DNA of 14,619 bases from JBOHBN01 sp050698355 (GCA_050698355.1 JBOHBN010000031.1:1-14619), one strand, 5' to 3'. Shown: positions 8,591-14,606, counted from the stretch's first letter. The notes: generated by a model not told the origin, from the sequence alone. A program made the numbers and translations.

Positions 8591-10071
8591 GCCGACAGCT
8601 TGTCGGGTGCGGGACGGCCGCGCCACGCGAGGTGCCCGTCGGGGCGGACCAGCAGCACGGTTCGGTTCGGTGTCTGAGCCGACGTGAGTGTGGCGACCAG
8701 GTCGGGGCCGAGCTGTGCCGTGGCGGCTTCGGCTTGTCTGGCAGCCTCGTGACGGTCGCTGGCGAGGACGACCCAGCGCCCCGAGATCGCGGTGTGCAGG
8801 GTTGTCTCGGTGCCGTCGGCGCAGCGGCAGCGCAGGTCGGGCACGCGCTCGCCGGGACGCGGTCGCGCGTTCCACCGATGCGACCGCGGTGCGAGCGGCC
8901 CGCTGCGGTAGCTGATGCCGAGCTGCGACGCCGCCAGCCACAGTCGGCGTTGGACGGCGGATAGCCGCATGGCGGGCATGACCACCCAGTCACGCACGAG
9001 GCGCTTCAGCCGGTTGTCCGGCAGCATGATGCCCAGCGCGGTGCTGGTGGCGGTGAGCACCGTGCGTGCCAGAGGGCGGCGTTCGCCTTCGTAGGTGTCG
9101 AGCAGCCGTTGGTCGGCGCGCCCGCGGGCGACGAGGACGAGCTTCCAGCCGAGGTTTTCCGCATCGCCCAGGCCGGTGTTTTGGCCCTGCCCTCCGCTGG
9201 GGCTCTGGATGTGCGCGGCGTCCCCGGCGATCAGGATGCGTCCGCGCCGGTAGGTGTCGGCCAGCCTGCGGTGCAGCCGGAACTCCGAGGCCCAGCGGAC
9301 GTCGGTCACGGTGTCTAGGCTGGTGCCGCTGCGACGGGAGAACTCGCCGAGCACCCAGTCGGTGATCTCGCGGTCGGTCAGCTCGTCTGGCATTGTTGCG
9401 GGCGGTTCACTGAACACTCGCCACACGTCGTCGGGCAGTGCGGTCACCGACAGCATGTGACCCGCGTCCATCCAGGTCGTGTTGCCGTTCCTGTCGTACG
9501 GCCAGTGCGCGTGGACGTCGACCATCAGCAGCCGTTCGATGAGCTGGCGACCGGGGAAGCCGATCCCGGCGAACTTGCGGACGGCGCTGTGCGCGCCGTC
9601 ACAGCCCACCAACCAGTCCGCGTCGATCTCCCTGTCGCCGTCACCGGTGTGGACGGTCGCGGTGACACCGCCGGCATGCTGGCGGGCCCCGACCAGGCTG
9701 GTGGACCACTCGACCTTGTCGCCGAGCTCGCCGAGCCGGTCGTGCAGTGCGCCTTCGACCTCGGCCTGCGAGACGAGCAGCGTCTGCTTCAGGTGCGCGA
9801 CGGCCTTGCCCACCTCGAGCCGCAGTACGGTGCGCTCGCCGTGGTTGTAGGACACGTTGAGCGAGGACTGCGAACGCTCCGACAGGTCGCCGAGCGCACC
9901 GATCCGCTCGAGCACCTCCGCGCCGCGGGGCTGCAGGCCGAGTGCCCGCGACGTGGTCGCGGGGCCCTCGGTGGCGTCGATAACCCGGACGGGGACTTCG
10001 CGTAGCGCGAGATGGGTGGCCAGTGCCAGCCCGGTGGGCCCGGCCCCCGCGGTGAGTACGATATCGGTCAT
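8560..10071 (-). CDS. FAD-dependent aromatic monooxygenase (group A flavin hydroxylase)
   Basis: A 503-aa flavoprotein hydroxylase of the PgaE/MhpA/Rox type, acting on aromatic or polyketide substrates with NAD(P)H and O2. The dinucleotide motif GAGPTG is at 9-14. The DG motif WLVGCDGAHSAVRK lies around 153-166. The second FAD motif IAGDAAHIQSPSGGQGQNTG has G283-D284. The last 100 residues resemble the thioredoxin-like C-terminal domain of this group. The ATG at 10071 (MTDIVLTAGAGPTGL) fits the family N-terminus; the upstream open extension crosses the operator and is unlikely. No Shine-Dalgarno is present and a promoter lies at leaderless distance. Some relatives inactivate rifamycins or tetracyclines and others build polyketides; the TetR partner and the exporter-like remnant favour drug or toxin resistance, but the substrate is not deducible. 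Confidence 0.93.
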   Translation of the reverse strand: MTDIVLTAGAGPTGLALATHLALREVPVRVIDATEGPATTSRALGLQPRGAEVLERIGALGDLSERSQSSLNVSYNHGERTVLRLEVGKAVAHLKQTLLVSQAEVEGALHDRLGELGDKVEWSTSLVGARQHAGGVTATVHTGDGDREIDADWLVGCDGAHSAVRKFAGIGFPGRQLIERLLMVDVHAHWPYDRNGNTTWMDAGHMLSVTALPDDVWRVFSEPPATMPDELTDREITDWVLGEFSRRSGTSLDTVTDVRWASEFRLHRRLADTYRRGRILIAGDAAHIQSPSGGQGQNTGLGDAENLGWKLVLVARGRADQRLLDTYEGERRPLARTVLTATSTALGIMLPDNRLKRLVRDWVVMPAMRLSAVQRRLWLAASQLGISYRSGPLAPRSHRWNARPRPGERVPDLRCRCADGTETTLHTAISGRWVVLASDRHEAARQAEAATAQLGPDLVATLTSAQTPNRTVLLVRPDGHLAWRGRPAPDKLSAWLNDALWHA

Positions 10072-10104
10072 ATAGTAAACGGTACGATACCGTTTACTAT
10101 ATGA
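10068..10104. promoter_or_regulatory. perfect 17-bp-arm palindromic operator over divergent start codons
   Basis: Arms 10068-10084 and 10088-10104 (reading taccgtttactatatga on the plus strand) are exact reverse complements around the 3-nt centre cga. The AT-rich block contrasts sharply with its GC-rich surroundings. It contains the ATG of the monooxygenase (minus strand, 10071) and, at the mirror position, an ATG on the plus strand (10101), both 15 nt from the centre. It is the obvious binding site for the TetR regulator encoded downstream of the monooxygenase. Confidence 0.9.
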
Positions 10105-10107
10105 CAA
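10079..10107 (-). promoter_or_regulatory. leaderless promoter of the monooxygenase-tetR operon
   Basis: On the minus strand TTGTCA (10107-10102) is followed by exactly 17 bp and TACCGT (10084-10079); 7 nt later comes the A of the ATG (10071). This spacing puts the transcript start on or very near the start codon, which agrees with the absence of a ribosome site. The spacer and the -10 box lie inside the palindrome, so a bound TetR dimer would block polymerase. Confidence 0.6.
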
Positions 10108-10372
10108 GATCGCTCTCCTCTTGCGCGCGTGCCACCACCGAGGACGCCTCCATCACAGCAATCCAGCTCGCCACCGCTGCCATCACCACAGAGTCTTCTG
10201 CGGTCTCATCGGCAGCACGGCAGGCGCCGGTGTGGGCTCACTCTCCGGTGCGTTGGAACTCAGCCGAAGCGACGCCTGGTCCTGGTCATTCGCAGGCTTC
10301 GTCGTATTCCTCGCAGCCGCAGCAATCGCCGCCAGCCGCTCCTCAGCTCCGCAGGCAAGCGGCGTGCAGTGA
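10101..10372 (+). pseudogene. frameshifted fragment, probably C-terminus of an MFS exporter
   Basis: From the ATG at 10101 one frame reads MTRSLSS and then TEDASITAIQLATAAITT. After a missing base near 10192-10194 the sense continues in another frame as GVFCGLIGSTAG, then GALELSRSDAWSWSFAGF and VVFLAAAAIAASRSSA, ending in TGA at 10370-10372. Restoring one G joins the two frames into a smooth sequence with two hydrophobic helices, like the last helices of a major facilitator protein. A complete exporter has about 400 or more residues, so nearly all of the gene is gone. Its start lies in the palindrome opposite the monooxygenase, the usual place for a co-regulated pump. The MFS assignment is a judgement by eye. 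Confidence 0.45.
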
Positions 10373-10608
10373 TCACCCACGTGCACGGTGCATAGGCATT
10401 GTTGCCTGGTGCTGACCGCGTGTGGCCACGTCCGCTCGAGGGCGACCATGATCTCGGCGCTGAGGCTCTTCATGAGGTTGGCGACGTGGAGGGCGTGCAC
10501 AACCCGCCACCCTTCAGAGGCGTGCTCGTTCAGTCCCCCCTCGATCGCCTCAGGGTCGAACTTGCCGCGAAAGCTGCGGTCTTTCTCGGTGATGATCTTG
10601 TACTGCAT
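10183..10608 (-). CDS. DUF4177-type small protein with run-on C-terminus
   Basis: The first 60 or so residues look like a DUF4177 domain: MQYKIITEKDRSF, then IEGGLNEHASEGWRVVHALH and EIMVALERT. Such proteins usually stop soon after this last strand (about 60-80 aa) and have no established function. Here the frame continues to 141 aa, and its last 63 or so codons are antisense to the MFS-like fragment. I infer that the natural stop was lost at a rearrangement junction around 10375-10430. The ATG at 10608 gives the family-like start but shows no ribosome site. The gene is 60 nt downstream of the 232-aa gene on the same strand and may be co-transcribed with it. Confidence 0.6.
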   Translation of the reverse strand: MQYKIITEKDRSFRGKFDPEAIEGGLNEHASEGWRVVHALHVANLMKSLSAEIMVALERTWPHAVSTRQQCLCTVHVGDHCTPLACGAEERLAAIAAAARNTTKPANDQDQASLRLSSNAPESEPTPAPAVLPMRPQKTLW

Positions 10609-10668
10609 GACCGGAAGCGTACGGCCAACGATCCCTTGTCTTTACGGGATGCCTGTGGAACCGCGTGC

Positions 10669-11367
10669 TCACCGGTCGTCGCTATGGGCGCGTCGGGGTA
10701 CGGCGAGCTGGTCAGGGTGCCAATCGGCGGGTTCGCGCACCGTCGGGACGTGCGCGCCTTCTGGGCGGGTGCTTTCCGAGCGTCGGAGAGCTTGCATGCT
10801 CAACGGCTCGCGCAGGTCGAACCCGTACGGCGTGGCATCGTGCACGGTGGCCACCGCGATCCCGTCGACTGGTGTGCCGACCCCGGCCGCGGCGAGATAC
10901 ACGTCGGGCAGTACGTCGATGATTGCGGCCCAGCCGTCGGCGAATCGCCACACCCGGGCCGGGACGTCCGCGCCATCGACCCGCCAGTCGGCCATCGGCC
11001 ACCGAGCGTACTGCTCGGCCGCGTGTTGGGCATGATCAACCAGTCCCGACACCAGCCCGTCCGGTCGGGACACCGACAGGGCAGGTAGCGTCATGTCGAC
11101 CAACAGGAATGCGGCGTGGAAGGCGACTTCGCGGACCTCGGCCCACCAACACCGGTGCGTGTAGGGCTCCCGCTCCGGACGTGGGTGGCTAGACACCAGC
11201 ACTGCCGCCGTACCGTCCGAGGAGCGGTGCGCCAGTCGGATGCCCCGGACGGGCTCACCGATAGCCCCATCGAAGAGTGCCAGCCACCGTGAACCCGGCC
11301 AGGACGCGGCAAGTCCATAGACCCGGAACCCTACCGGCGGCGACGAGCTGAGCGGCTGATCGCGCAT
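10669..11367 (-). CDS. conserved-looking hypothetical protein, 232 aa
   Basis: I do not recognise this protein. It has consistent actinobacterial codon use and an AGGA element about 8 nt before the ATG at 11367. It is soluble with no signal peptide and Trp-rich. Characteristic stretches are GFRVYGLAASWPGSRWLALF, a central WWAEVREVAFHAAFLLVDM, and a C-terminal ARVWRFADGWAAIIDVLPDV followed by DGIAVATVHDATPYGFDL, which suggests an alternating beta-sheet domain. The final 40 or so residues are Pro/Arg-rich and probably disordered. No catalytic motif is evident. It lies upstream of the DUF4177 gene on the same strand. Confidence 0.65.
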   Translation of the reverse strand: MRDQPLSSSPPVGFRVYGLAASWPGSRWLALFDGAIGEPVRGIRLAHRSSDGTAAVLVSSHPRPEREPYTHRCWWAEVREVAFHAAFLLVDMTLPALSVSRPDGLVSGLVDHAQHAAEQYARWPMADWRVDGADVPARVWRFADGWAAIIDVLPDVYLAAAGVGTPVDGIAVATVHDATPYGFDLREPLSMQALRRSESTRPEGAHVPTVREPADWHPDQLAVPRRAHSDDR

Positions 11368-11428
11368 ACCGCCATCCTGCCCGGCCCGCGAGGCACACGA
11401 GTCCCCGAGATGTAAAGCTCAAGGATGG

Positions 11429-11599
11429 CTATGTGAGATCGGGTGGCGAGCGATGGGTGGCGCTCGCCACTGTTGCGGGCGCCGAGGGCTCAGCGACGGC
11501 GGGTTTGGTGAACCAGCCGGCGTAGGTCCATAGCAGGCCGATCACGGCCAAGGCGGCGAAGACGATGCGGGCCAGGGTCATCGTGGTCGGCGAGAGCAT
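11429..11599 (-). CDS. small single-pass membrane protein, 56 aa
   Basis: A short ORF reads MLSPTTMTLARIVFAALA, continues VIGLLWTYAGWFTKPAVA, and ends in a Pro/Ser/Ala-rich tail with TAG at 11429-11431. A single hydrophobic helix (about residues 9-27) is followed by a Trp-rich interface and a hydrophilic tail. GC3-biased codons support it. The ATG at 11599 has no good ribosome site; an internal ATG (residue 7) is an alternative. Its start codon shares bases with the candidate ancestral ATG of the divergent antitoxin, leaving no promoter space, so it may be a fragment. The function is unknown. Confidence 0.45.
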   Translation of the reverse strand: MLSPTTMTLARIVFAALAVIGLLWTYAGWFTKPAVAEPSAPATVASATHRSPPDLT

Positions 11600-11616
11600 G
11601 GTGGCGTCGACGCCTG

Positions 11617-11811
11617 GTGGATGTAGACGACGCCAAGCTCAATGAGGTCCGTGCCCTGCTAGGCACCTCCACGACCAAGGCGACCGTGAACAGGGCGTTG
11701 GAGGAAGTTCTCGCCCTGGCCGCGCGGCGGCGGGCGCTCCTGGACGACGAGGCGGTCGCCGGTAGCGCCGACCTGGCCCAGGATGAGCAGCGGCGAGCGG
11801 CGTGGGCCTGA
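11617..11811 (+). CDS. vapB: VapB-type antitoxin, N-terminus possibly frameshifted
   Basis: Type II antitoxin of the VapB (ribbon-helix-helix) family that would bind and neutralise the adjacent PIN toxin and repress the operon. Family features are VDVDDAKLNEVRALLGTST, then KATVNRALEEVLALAARRRA. The only in-frame start is GTG 11617, giving 64 aa that begin inside the DNA-binding beta-strand and have no ribosome site. The preceding codons in this frame (tgg cgt cga cgc ctg gtg) encode RRL-V, matching the usual start of the strand. ATG at 11598, which does follow a GGCGAGAG ribosome-like site, is one base out of frame. Removing one G after it gives MVRRRLVDVDD, a typical VapB start. This suggests a 1-nt insertion or a sequencing error. 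Confidence 0.7.
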   Translation: MDVDDAKLNEVRALLGTSTTKATVNRALEEVLALAARRRALLDDEAVAGSADLAQDEQRRAAWA

Positions 11812-12224
11812 GCGCGTATTTCCTGGCCGACACCTCCGCGGTCGCGCGCATCGCGCAGCCACCGATCGGGGCGCGCCTACGTCCGCTGATGGAAGCGGGA
11901 CTGGTGGCCGGTTGCACCATCACCGACCTCGAGGCGGGCGTCAGTGCCCGGAGCGGGCCTAACTGGCGCCGTACTCGATCGGCACGGTCGCCGTGGCCGC
12001 AAGCAGGGATCGATCAGTCGGTGCTGGACCGCGCGCTGCAAGTGCAGGGCGAGCTCGCCGACCAGGGCTTGCACCGTACGGTGAAGATCGGCGACCTCGT
12101 CATCGCTGCTGCGGCCGAGCACGCTGGACTGGCCGTGCTGCACTACGACCGGGACTTCGATCACATCGCCCGCGTCACCGATCAGCCGATGGAATGGGTC
12201 GTTCCCGCTGGGACTGCGGATTAG
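11802..12224 (+). CDS. vapC: VapC-type PIN-domain ribonuclease toxin
   Basis: A 140-aa PIN-domain endoribonuclease, the toxin partner of the antitoxin gene it overlaps by 10 nt (GTG at 11802). The acidic active-site residues are in the expected places: D10 in YFLADTSAVAR, E44 in ITDLEAG, D98 in VKIGDLVIAAAAE, and D116/D118 in LHYDRDFDHIA. The C-terminus PMEWVVPAGTAD is typical of actinobacterial VapC, whose targets are often tRNA or rRNA loops. Residues 52-70 (GPNWRRTRSARSPWPQAGI) look less conserved than the rest, which may hint at local mutation. If the antitoxin is really broken, the toxin must be silent or neutralised from elsewhere. Confidence 0.88.
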   Translation: MGLSAYFLADTSAVARIAQPPIGARLRPLMEAGLVAGCTITDLEAGVSARSGPNWRRTRSARSPWPQAGIDQSVLDRALQVQGELADQGLHRTVKIGDLVIAAAAEHAGLAVLHYDRDFDHIARVTDQPMEWVVPAGTAD

Positions 12225-12293
12225 CTACCGCGTAGACCAGCAGGTGCCCGTCCGATAGCCGATCGGCCAGCGGACACCCTCCGGCTCGGCCCG

Positions 12294-12743
12294 TCATGCG
12301 ACGCCGGCCACGACAAGCAAAGCGAACGCGGCGACGATGATGCCTACCCGAAGGTAGTGGAGACGGTCCCATCGGCTGACCTGCTCCCTCCAGTCCGGAG
12401 GGGCATTGCCGCCGGACCACTGTGCGACCCGGGAGTTGATAGGTACCAGCAGCACGATCGACATCCCCACGCTCACCACCAGCAACGCCGCGGCCACGGC
12501 GACCGTCAGCGCTTGAGGTCGACCCCACGCTTGGGCCGCCCATAGTGACCCGAGCACGACCGACCCGATGTACCAGAACGGCATTACTCGACCGAGCACC
12601 CGGGCGCCGTCGCTTCGGGCCACGAGGCCACCGTCGTTCGGCAGCCGATCAAAGATCGGATTGACAAAGACCGCCACCGCGAGCTCGACCCCCACCATCA
12701 GCCCGACCACGACCACCGTGATCACGGCCAGTATTTCTTGCAT
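12294..12743 (-). CDS. DUF1772 (anthrone oxygenase-like) membrane protein
   Basis: A 149-aa membrane protein with four predicted helices (about 4-28, 55-72, 78-100, 131-149). The conserved features of DUF1772 are present: an N-terminal FVNPIFDRL, a mid-protein helix ending in LLVPINSRVAQW, and RWDRLHYLRVGI before the last helix. Fungal relatives act as anthrone oxygenases in polyketide pathways; bacterial members are mostly uncharacterised. The ATG at 12743 has an excellent ribosome site (aaggagg, 5 nt upstream). It is divergent from the TetR-family gene at 12829, with two similar CTAG-containing repeats in the 85-bp gap, so it is probably the target of that regulator. Confidence 0.88.
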   Translation of the reverse strand: MQEILAVITVVVVGLMVGVELAVAVFVNPIFDRLPNDGGLVARSDGARVLGRVMPFWYIGSVVLGSLWAAQAWGRPQALTVAVAAALLVVSVGMSIVLLVPINSRVAQWSGGNAPPDWREQVSRWDRLHYLRVGIIVAAFALLVVAGVA

Positions 12744-12756
12744 CAGTCCTCCTTGC

Positions 12757-12819
12757 CTAGCAACGCTAGTTGTACTACCGACGTTACCATAGCGTCGACA
12801 GCAAACCTAGTTGCGCTAG
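12757..12819. promoter_or_regulatory. paired operator-like repeats between the DUF1772 gene and tetR
   Basis: The 85-bp divergent gap holds two related 12-mers in direct orientation, caacgctagttg (12761-12772) and caaacctagttg (12802-12813), 41 bp apart. Each is embedded in a CTAG-N5-CTAG element (12757-12769 ctagcaacgctag; 12807-12819 ctagttgcgctag). One copy lies next to the DUF1772 ribosome site and the other overlaps the tetR promoter. This layout suits a TetR-family dimer controlling both genes. The region is AT-richer than its surroundings. Confidence 0.65.
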
Positions 12820-12822
12820 ACT
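12795..12822 (+). promoter_or_regulatory. promoter of the TetR-family gene, probably leaderless
   Basis: TCGACA (12795-12800), 16 bp, then TAGACT (12817-12822); the ATG of the regulator follows 6 nt later (12829). A GGAG at 12823-12826 is too close to the ATG to act as a normal ribosome site. One operator-like repeat lies in the spacer, predicting autorepression. Confidence 0.5.
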
Positions 12823-12828
12823 GGAGTC

Positions 12829-13401
12829 ATGTCGATTCACACGCGCCGGGAGCGCGAGCGCGCAGAGCGCGAGCGGTTGATCGTCACGACCGCGCGGGAG
12901 ATGGCCGAGGCCGAGGGATGGGACGCGGTGACCACCCGGCGGCTCGCCGAGCAGATCGAGTACAGCCAGCCGGTGCTCTACAGCCACTTCGCGGGCAAGG
13001 ACGCCATCATGACCGCGGTCGCGGTGGACGGCTTCACCGACCTCGCCGCCGAGCTGCACACCGCCCGCACCTCGGCAGCCGACCCGCGCAAGGCCCTCGC
13101 CGCCGTTGCCGCGGCCTATGCCGCGTTCGCTGACCACCGCCCCGCCGTCTACGATGCGATGTTCACTTACCCCAACGACCTGCCATTCGCCAGCCCCGAC
13201 GCACCCACCGCCCTGCACGCGGCCTTCGACGAGCTACGCCAGACCCTCCGGCCCCTAGCCGGAGACGACGACCTGGACACACTCGCCGAGACTCTCTGGA
13301 GCGGGCTGCACGGACTACTCACCCTCCTGCGAGGCGGCAGGGTCCGACCTCAGCAACACGAGCGGCGGCTGACACTGCTGATCAAGCGCTTCTCCAGCTG
13401 A
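12829..13401 (+). CDS. TetR-family transcriptional regulator (WHG-type C-terminal domain)
   Basis: One-component repressor of 190 aa. It starts with a strongly basic helix (RRERERAERERLI) followed by the helix-turn-helix: TTRRLAEQIEYSQPVLYSHF at about 35-54, then AGKDAIMTAVAVDGF. The C-terminal part contains LAETLWSGLHGLLTLLRGG, the WHG-like helix of a widespread TetR subgroup. The ATG gives the normal TetR length. It is divergent from the DUF1772 gene and very likely controls it and itself through the repeats in the shared gap. The ligand is unknown, probably a small hydrophobic compound (inference). Confidence 0.93.
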   Translation: MSIHTRRERERAERERLIVTTAREMAEAEGWDAVTTRRLAEQIEYSQPVLYSHFAGKDAIMTAVAVDGFTDLAAELHTARTSAADPRKALAAVAAAYAAFADHRPAVYDAMFTYPNDLPFASPDAPTALHAAFDELRQTLRPLAGDDDLDTLAETLWSGLHGLLTLLRGGRVRPQQHERRLTLLIKRFSS

Positions 13402-13767
13402 TCCCGGACATCGAGGACCAGCAGCCGACGACGGCACCGTCCAAGCCGGCTCGACCGCGACTCCCGTCGTGCGATTACCGATCGGTAGCCGGACGCTCCT
13501 CGGCTGGCGGCACGGACAACCCCAGCCCGGCAGGCGGCAGCTCGGGCCGCCAGGCCCGTCCCTGTCGGCGTGGAACCGATCACCGGTTCGCATGCAGTTT
13601 CGAAACCGAGCGACGTGTGATGCACGTGTCAGCCCGGTCAGCGGGTCGCCGCTGTGTGTCGGGAGGAGGTATCAGTTGGGGATTGCTCACCTTTACAGAC
13701 CGCCGGTGTAGTTCCAGGTCGCGGAGTTGCCTATGCCGGGCTGTGCGGTGCTCAGTTGCCGTTCCCC
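13402..13767. other. non-coding stretch after the TetR gene
   Basis: No convincing gene is present. Open frames here lack ribosome sites, have Arg/Pro/Gly-rich products and show no family resemblance. Small symmetric elements are visible: a perfect 12-bp palindrome taccgatcggta (13476-13487) and a 6-bp hairpin gaaccg/cggttc (13573-13578 with 13584-13589). Base composition is less GC3-structured than in neighbouring genes, which suggests decayed or junction DNA. Confidence 0.55.
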
Positions 13768-13794
13768 AGCGGACATCGTCGACCGTTGTCCGCT
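13768..13794. repeat. 27-bp imperfect palindrome near the recombinase 3' end
   Basis: Perfect 8-bp arms agcggaca (13768-13775) and tgtccgct (13787-13794) flank an 11-nt centre that contains gtcgac. Its length and symmetry resemble the crossover or accessory sites of serine recombinases, and it lies 23 bp past the broken recombinase gene. It could equally be a chance inverted repeat or part of a terminator. Confidence 0.4.
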
Positions 13795-13801
13795 ATCCGT
13801 T

Positions 13802-13817
13802 ACGCCGTTACCGGCGT
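13802..13817 (-). terminator. small hairpin at the recombinase stop codon
   Basis: The 6-bp stem acgccg (13802-13807) with cggcgt (13812-13817) closes a 4-nt loop (ttac) and overlaps the first base position of the recombinase stop codon. It is a weak candidate for the 3' end of the minus-strand transcript, with no T-tract. Confidence 0.3.
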
Positions 13818-14395
13818 CAGGCAAGGGGTATTTGCGGCTGCTGCAGGTGCCGGTAGAGGGTGGGGCGGCTGACGCCGATGGTGCGGGCGATCTCGGCCAT
13901 GGTGTGCTCGCCGTCGTCGAGCATGGTGCGGGCGACCTGGAGCTTGGCCGGGGTGATGACGGTGGGGCGCCCGCCGATGCGGCCGCGGGCCTTCGCGGCG
14001 GCGAGGCCCTCCACGGTCCCCTCACTGATGAGGTCCGCAGAGAACTCGTCGATCGCGGAGCATGTGAAAGAGTTATCGGCCGGCGGGGGTGGTGGTGTCG
14101 ATGCCCTGCTTGAGTACGACCAGGTCGATGCCGCGGCGCTCGAGGTCGTAGGCGATCTCGGTGAGGTGTTGCTCAGGTGCCGCACCGACCGGGCGAGGCG
14201 CGATAGGCGGGTGATGACGAGCTCGTCGCCGGCGCGTAGGTAGCGGCGGCATTCGTCCCACTGCGGGCGGGTAGCGAGCTTGCCCGACGCCTTGTCGCAG
14301 TAGACCGGCTGGCAGCCGGCGGCGGCCAGGTCGTCAAGCTGGGAGTCCTCGTGCTGGGCACGGGTGGAGACCCCCGCGTACCCGATGCGTGCCAT
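13817..14395 (-). pseudogene. decayed serine recombinase (resolvase/invertase family)
   Basis: The N-terminus MARIGYAGVSTRAQHEDSQL carries the catalytic Ser10, and ITRLSRLARSVRHL supplies the active-site arginine helix. The C-terminal helix-turn-helix (MAEIARTIGVSRPTLYRHL) is intact. The middle is broken. A base is missing near 14173, after which the true sequence (EQHLTEIAYDLERRGIDL, then VVLKQGIDTTTPAGR) runs in another frame. That frame hits an inserted TAA (complement at 14073-14075). Two bases are missing near 14057, which returns to the first frame at AIDEFSADLISEGTVEGLAA. The changes sum to zero, so a 192-aa ORF stays open, but residues 76 to about 110 are nonsense (Ser/Thr/Pro-rich). 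The E-helix and dimer core are therefore destroyed and activity is unlikely. It is probably a relic of a mobile element. Confidence 0.85.
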
Positions 14396-14569
14396 GGCAG
14401 GGATCGTCTCGAAAACCAGTGACAGGTGCTCGCCGACACGACGGTTTCAGACGCGGGTTTTGGACGCCTGGCGGTGGGCGTGTCGCTGTCCGGGATGGAC
14501 GTCTCACGCACGATCGATTTTCAACGGTCACGATCCCGGCCCGACCTGGACGGCGGTGCGGTGGACGTT
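14396..14569. other. intergenic DNA upstream of the recombinase
   Basis: No gene, clear promoter or known recombination site is recognised. It should contain the recombinase promoter on the minus strand, but no -35/-10 pair stands out, and the recombinase ATG lacks a ribosome site. Confidence 0.5.
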
Positions 14570-14606
14570 CTTGCGGCCGGCGGTCTGGTGATCCGCCGGC
14601 CGCAAG
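14570..14606. terminator. perfect 14-bp-arm hairpin near the right edge
   Basis: Arms cttgcggccggcgg (14570-14583) and ccgccggccgcaag (14593-14606) are exact reverse complements around the 9-nt loop tctggtgat. The very stable GC stem fits a factor-independent terminator of the actinobacterial type without T-tract, probably for a gene lying outside the window to the right. A mobile-element end cannot be excluded because only one copy is visible. Confidence 0.6.

Noticed and set aside
8591..8941. N-terminal extension of the TetR gene to 315 aa
   Set aside because: The extra residues are a shadow of the monooxygenase gene, are Arg/Pro-rich, and precede a complete TetR protein of normal length.
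11940..12010. Possible double frameshift in the middle of vapC
   Set aside because: Residues 52-70 look divergent, but the frame is continuous, the length is normal and all acidic catalytic residues are in phase. Variation in this loop is common in PIN toxins.
13693..14025. Minus-strand frame ending in GIGNSATWNYTGGL
   Set aside because: The tail looks slightly protein-like, but the frame runs out of phase through the recombinase C-terminus and has no plausible start or known family.
14570..14606. Inverted repeat as transposon end
   Set aside because: The two arms form one compact hairpin rather than separated ends. There is no transposase, target duplication or second copy in the window.
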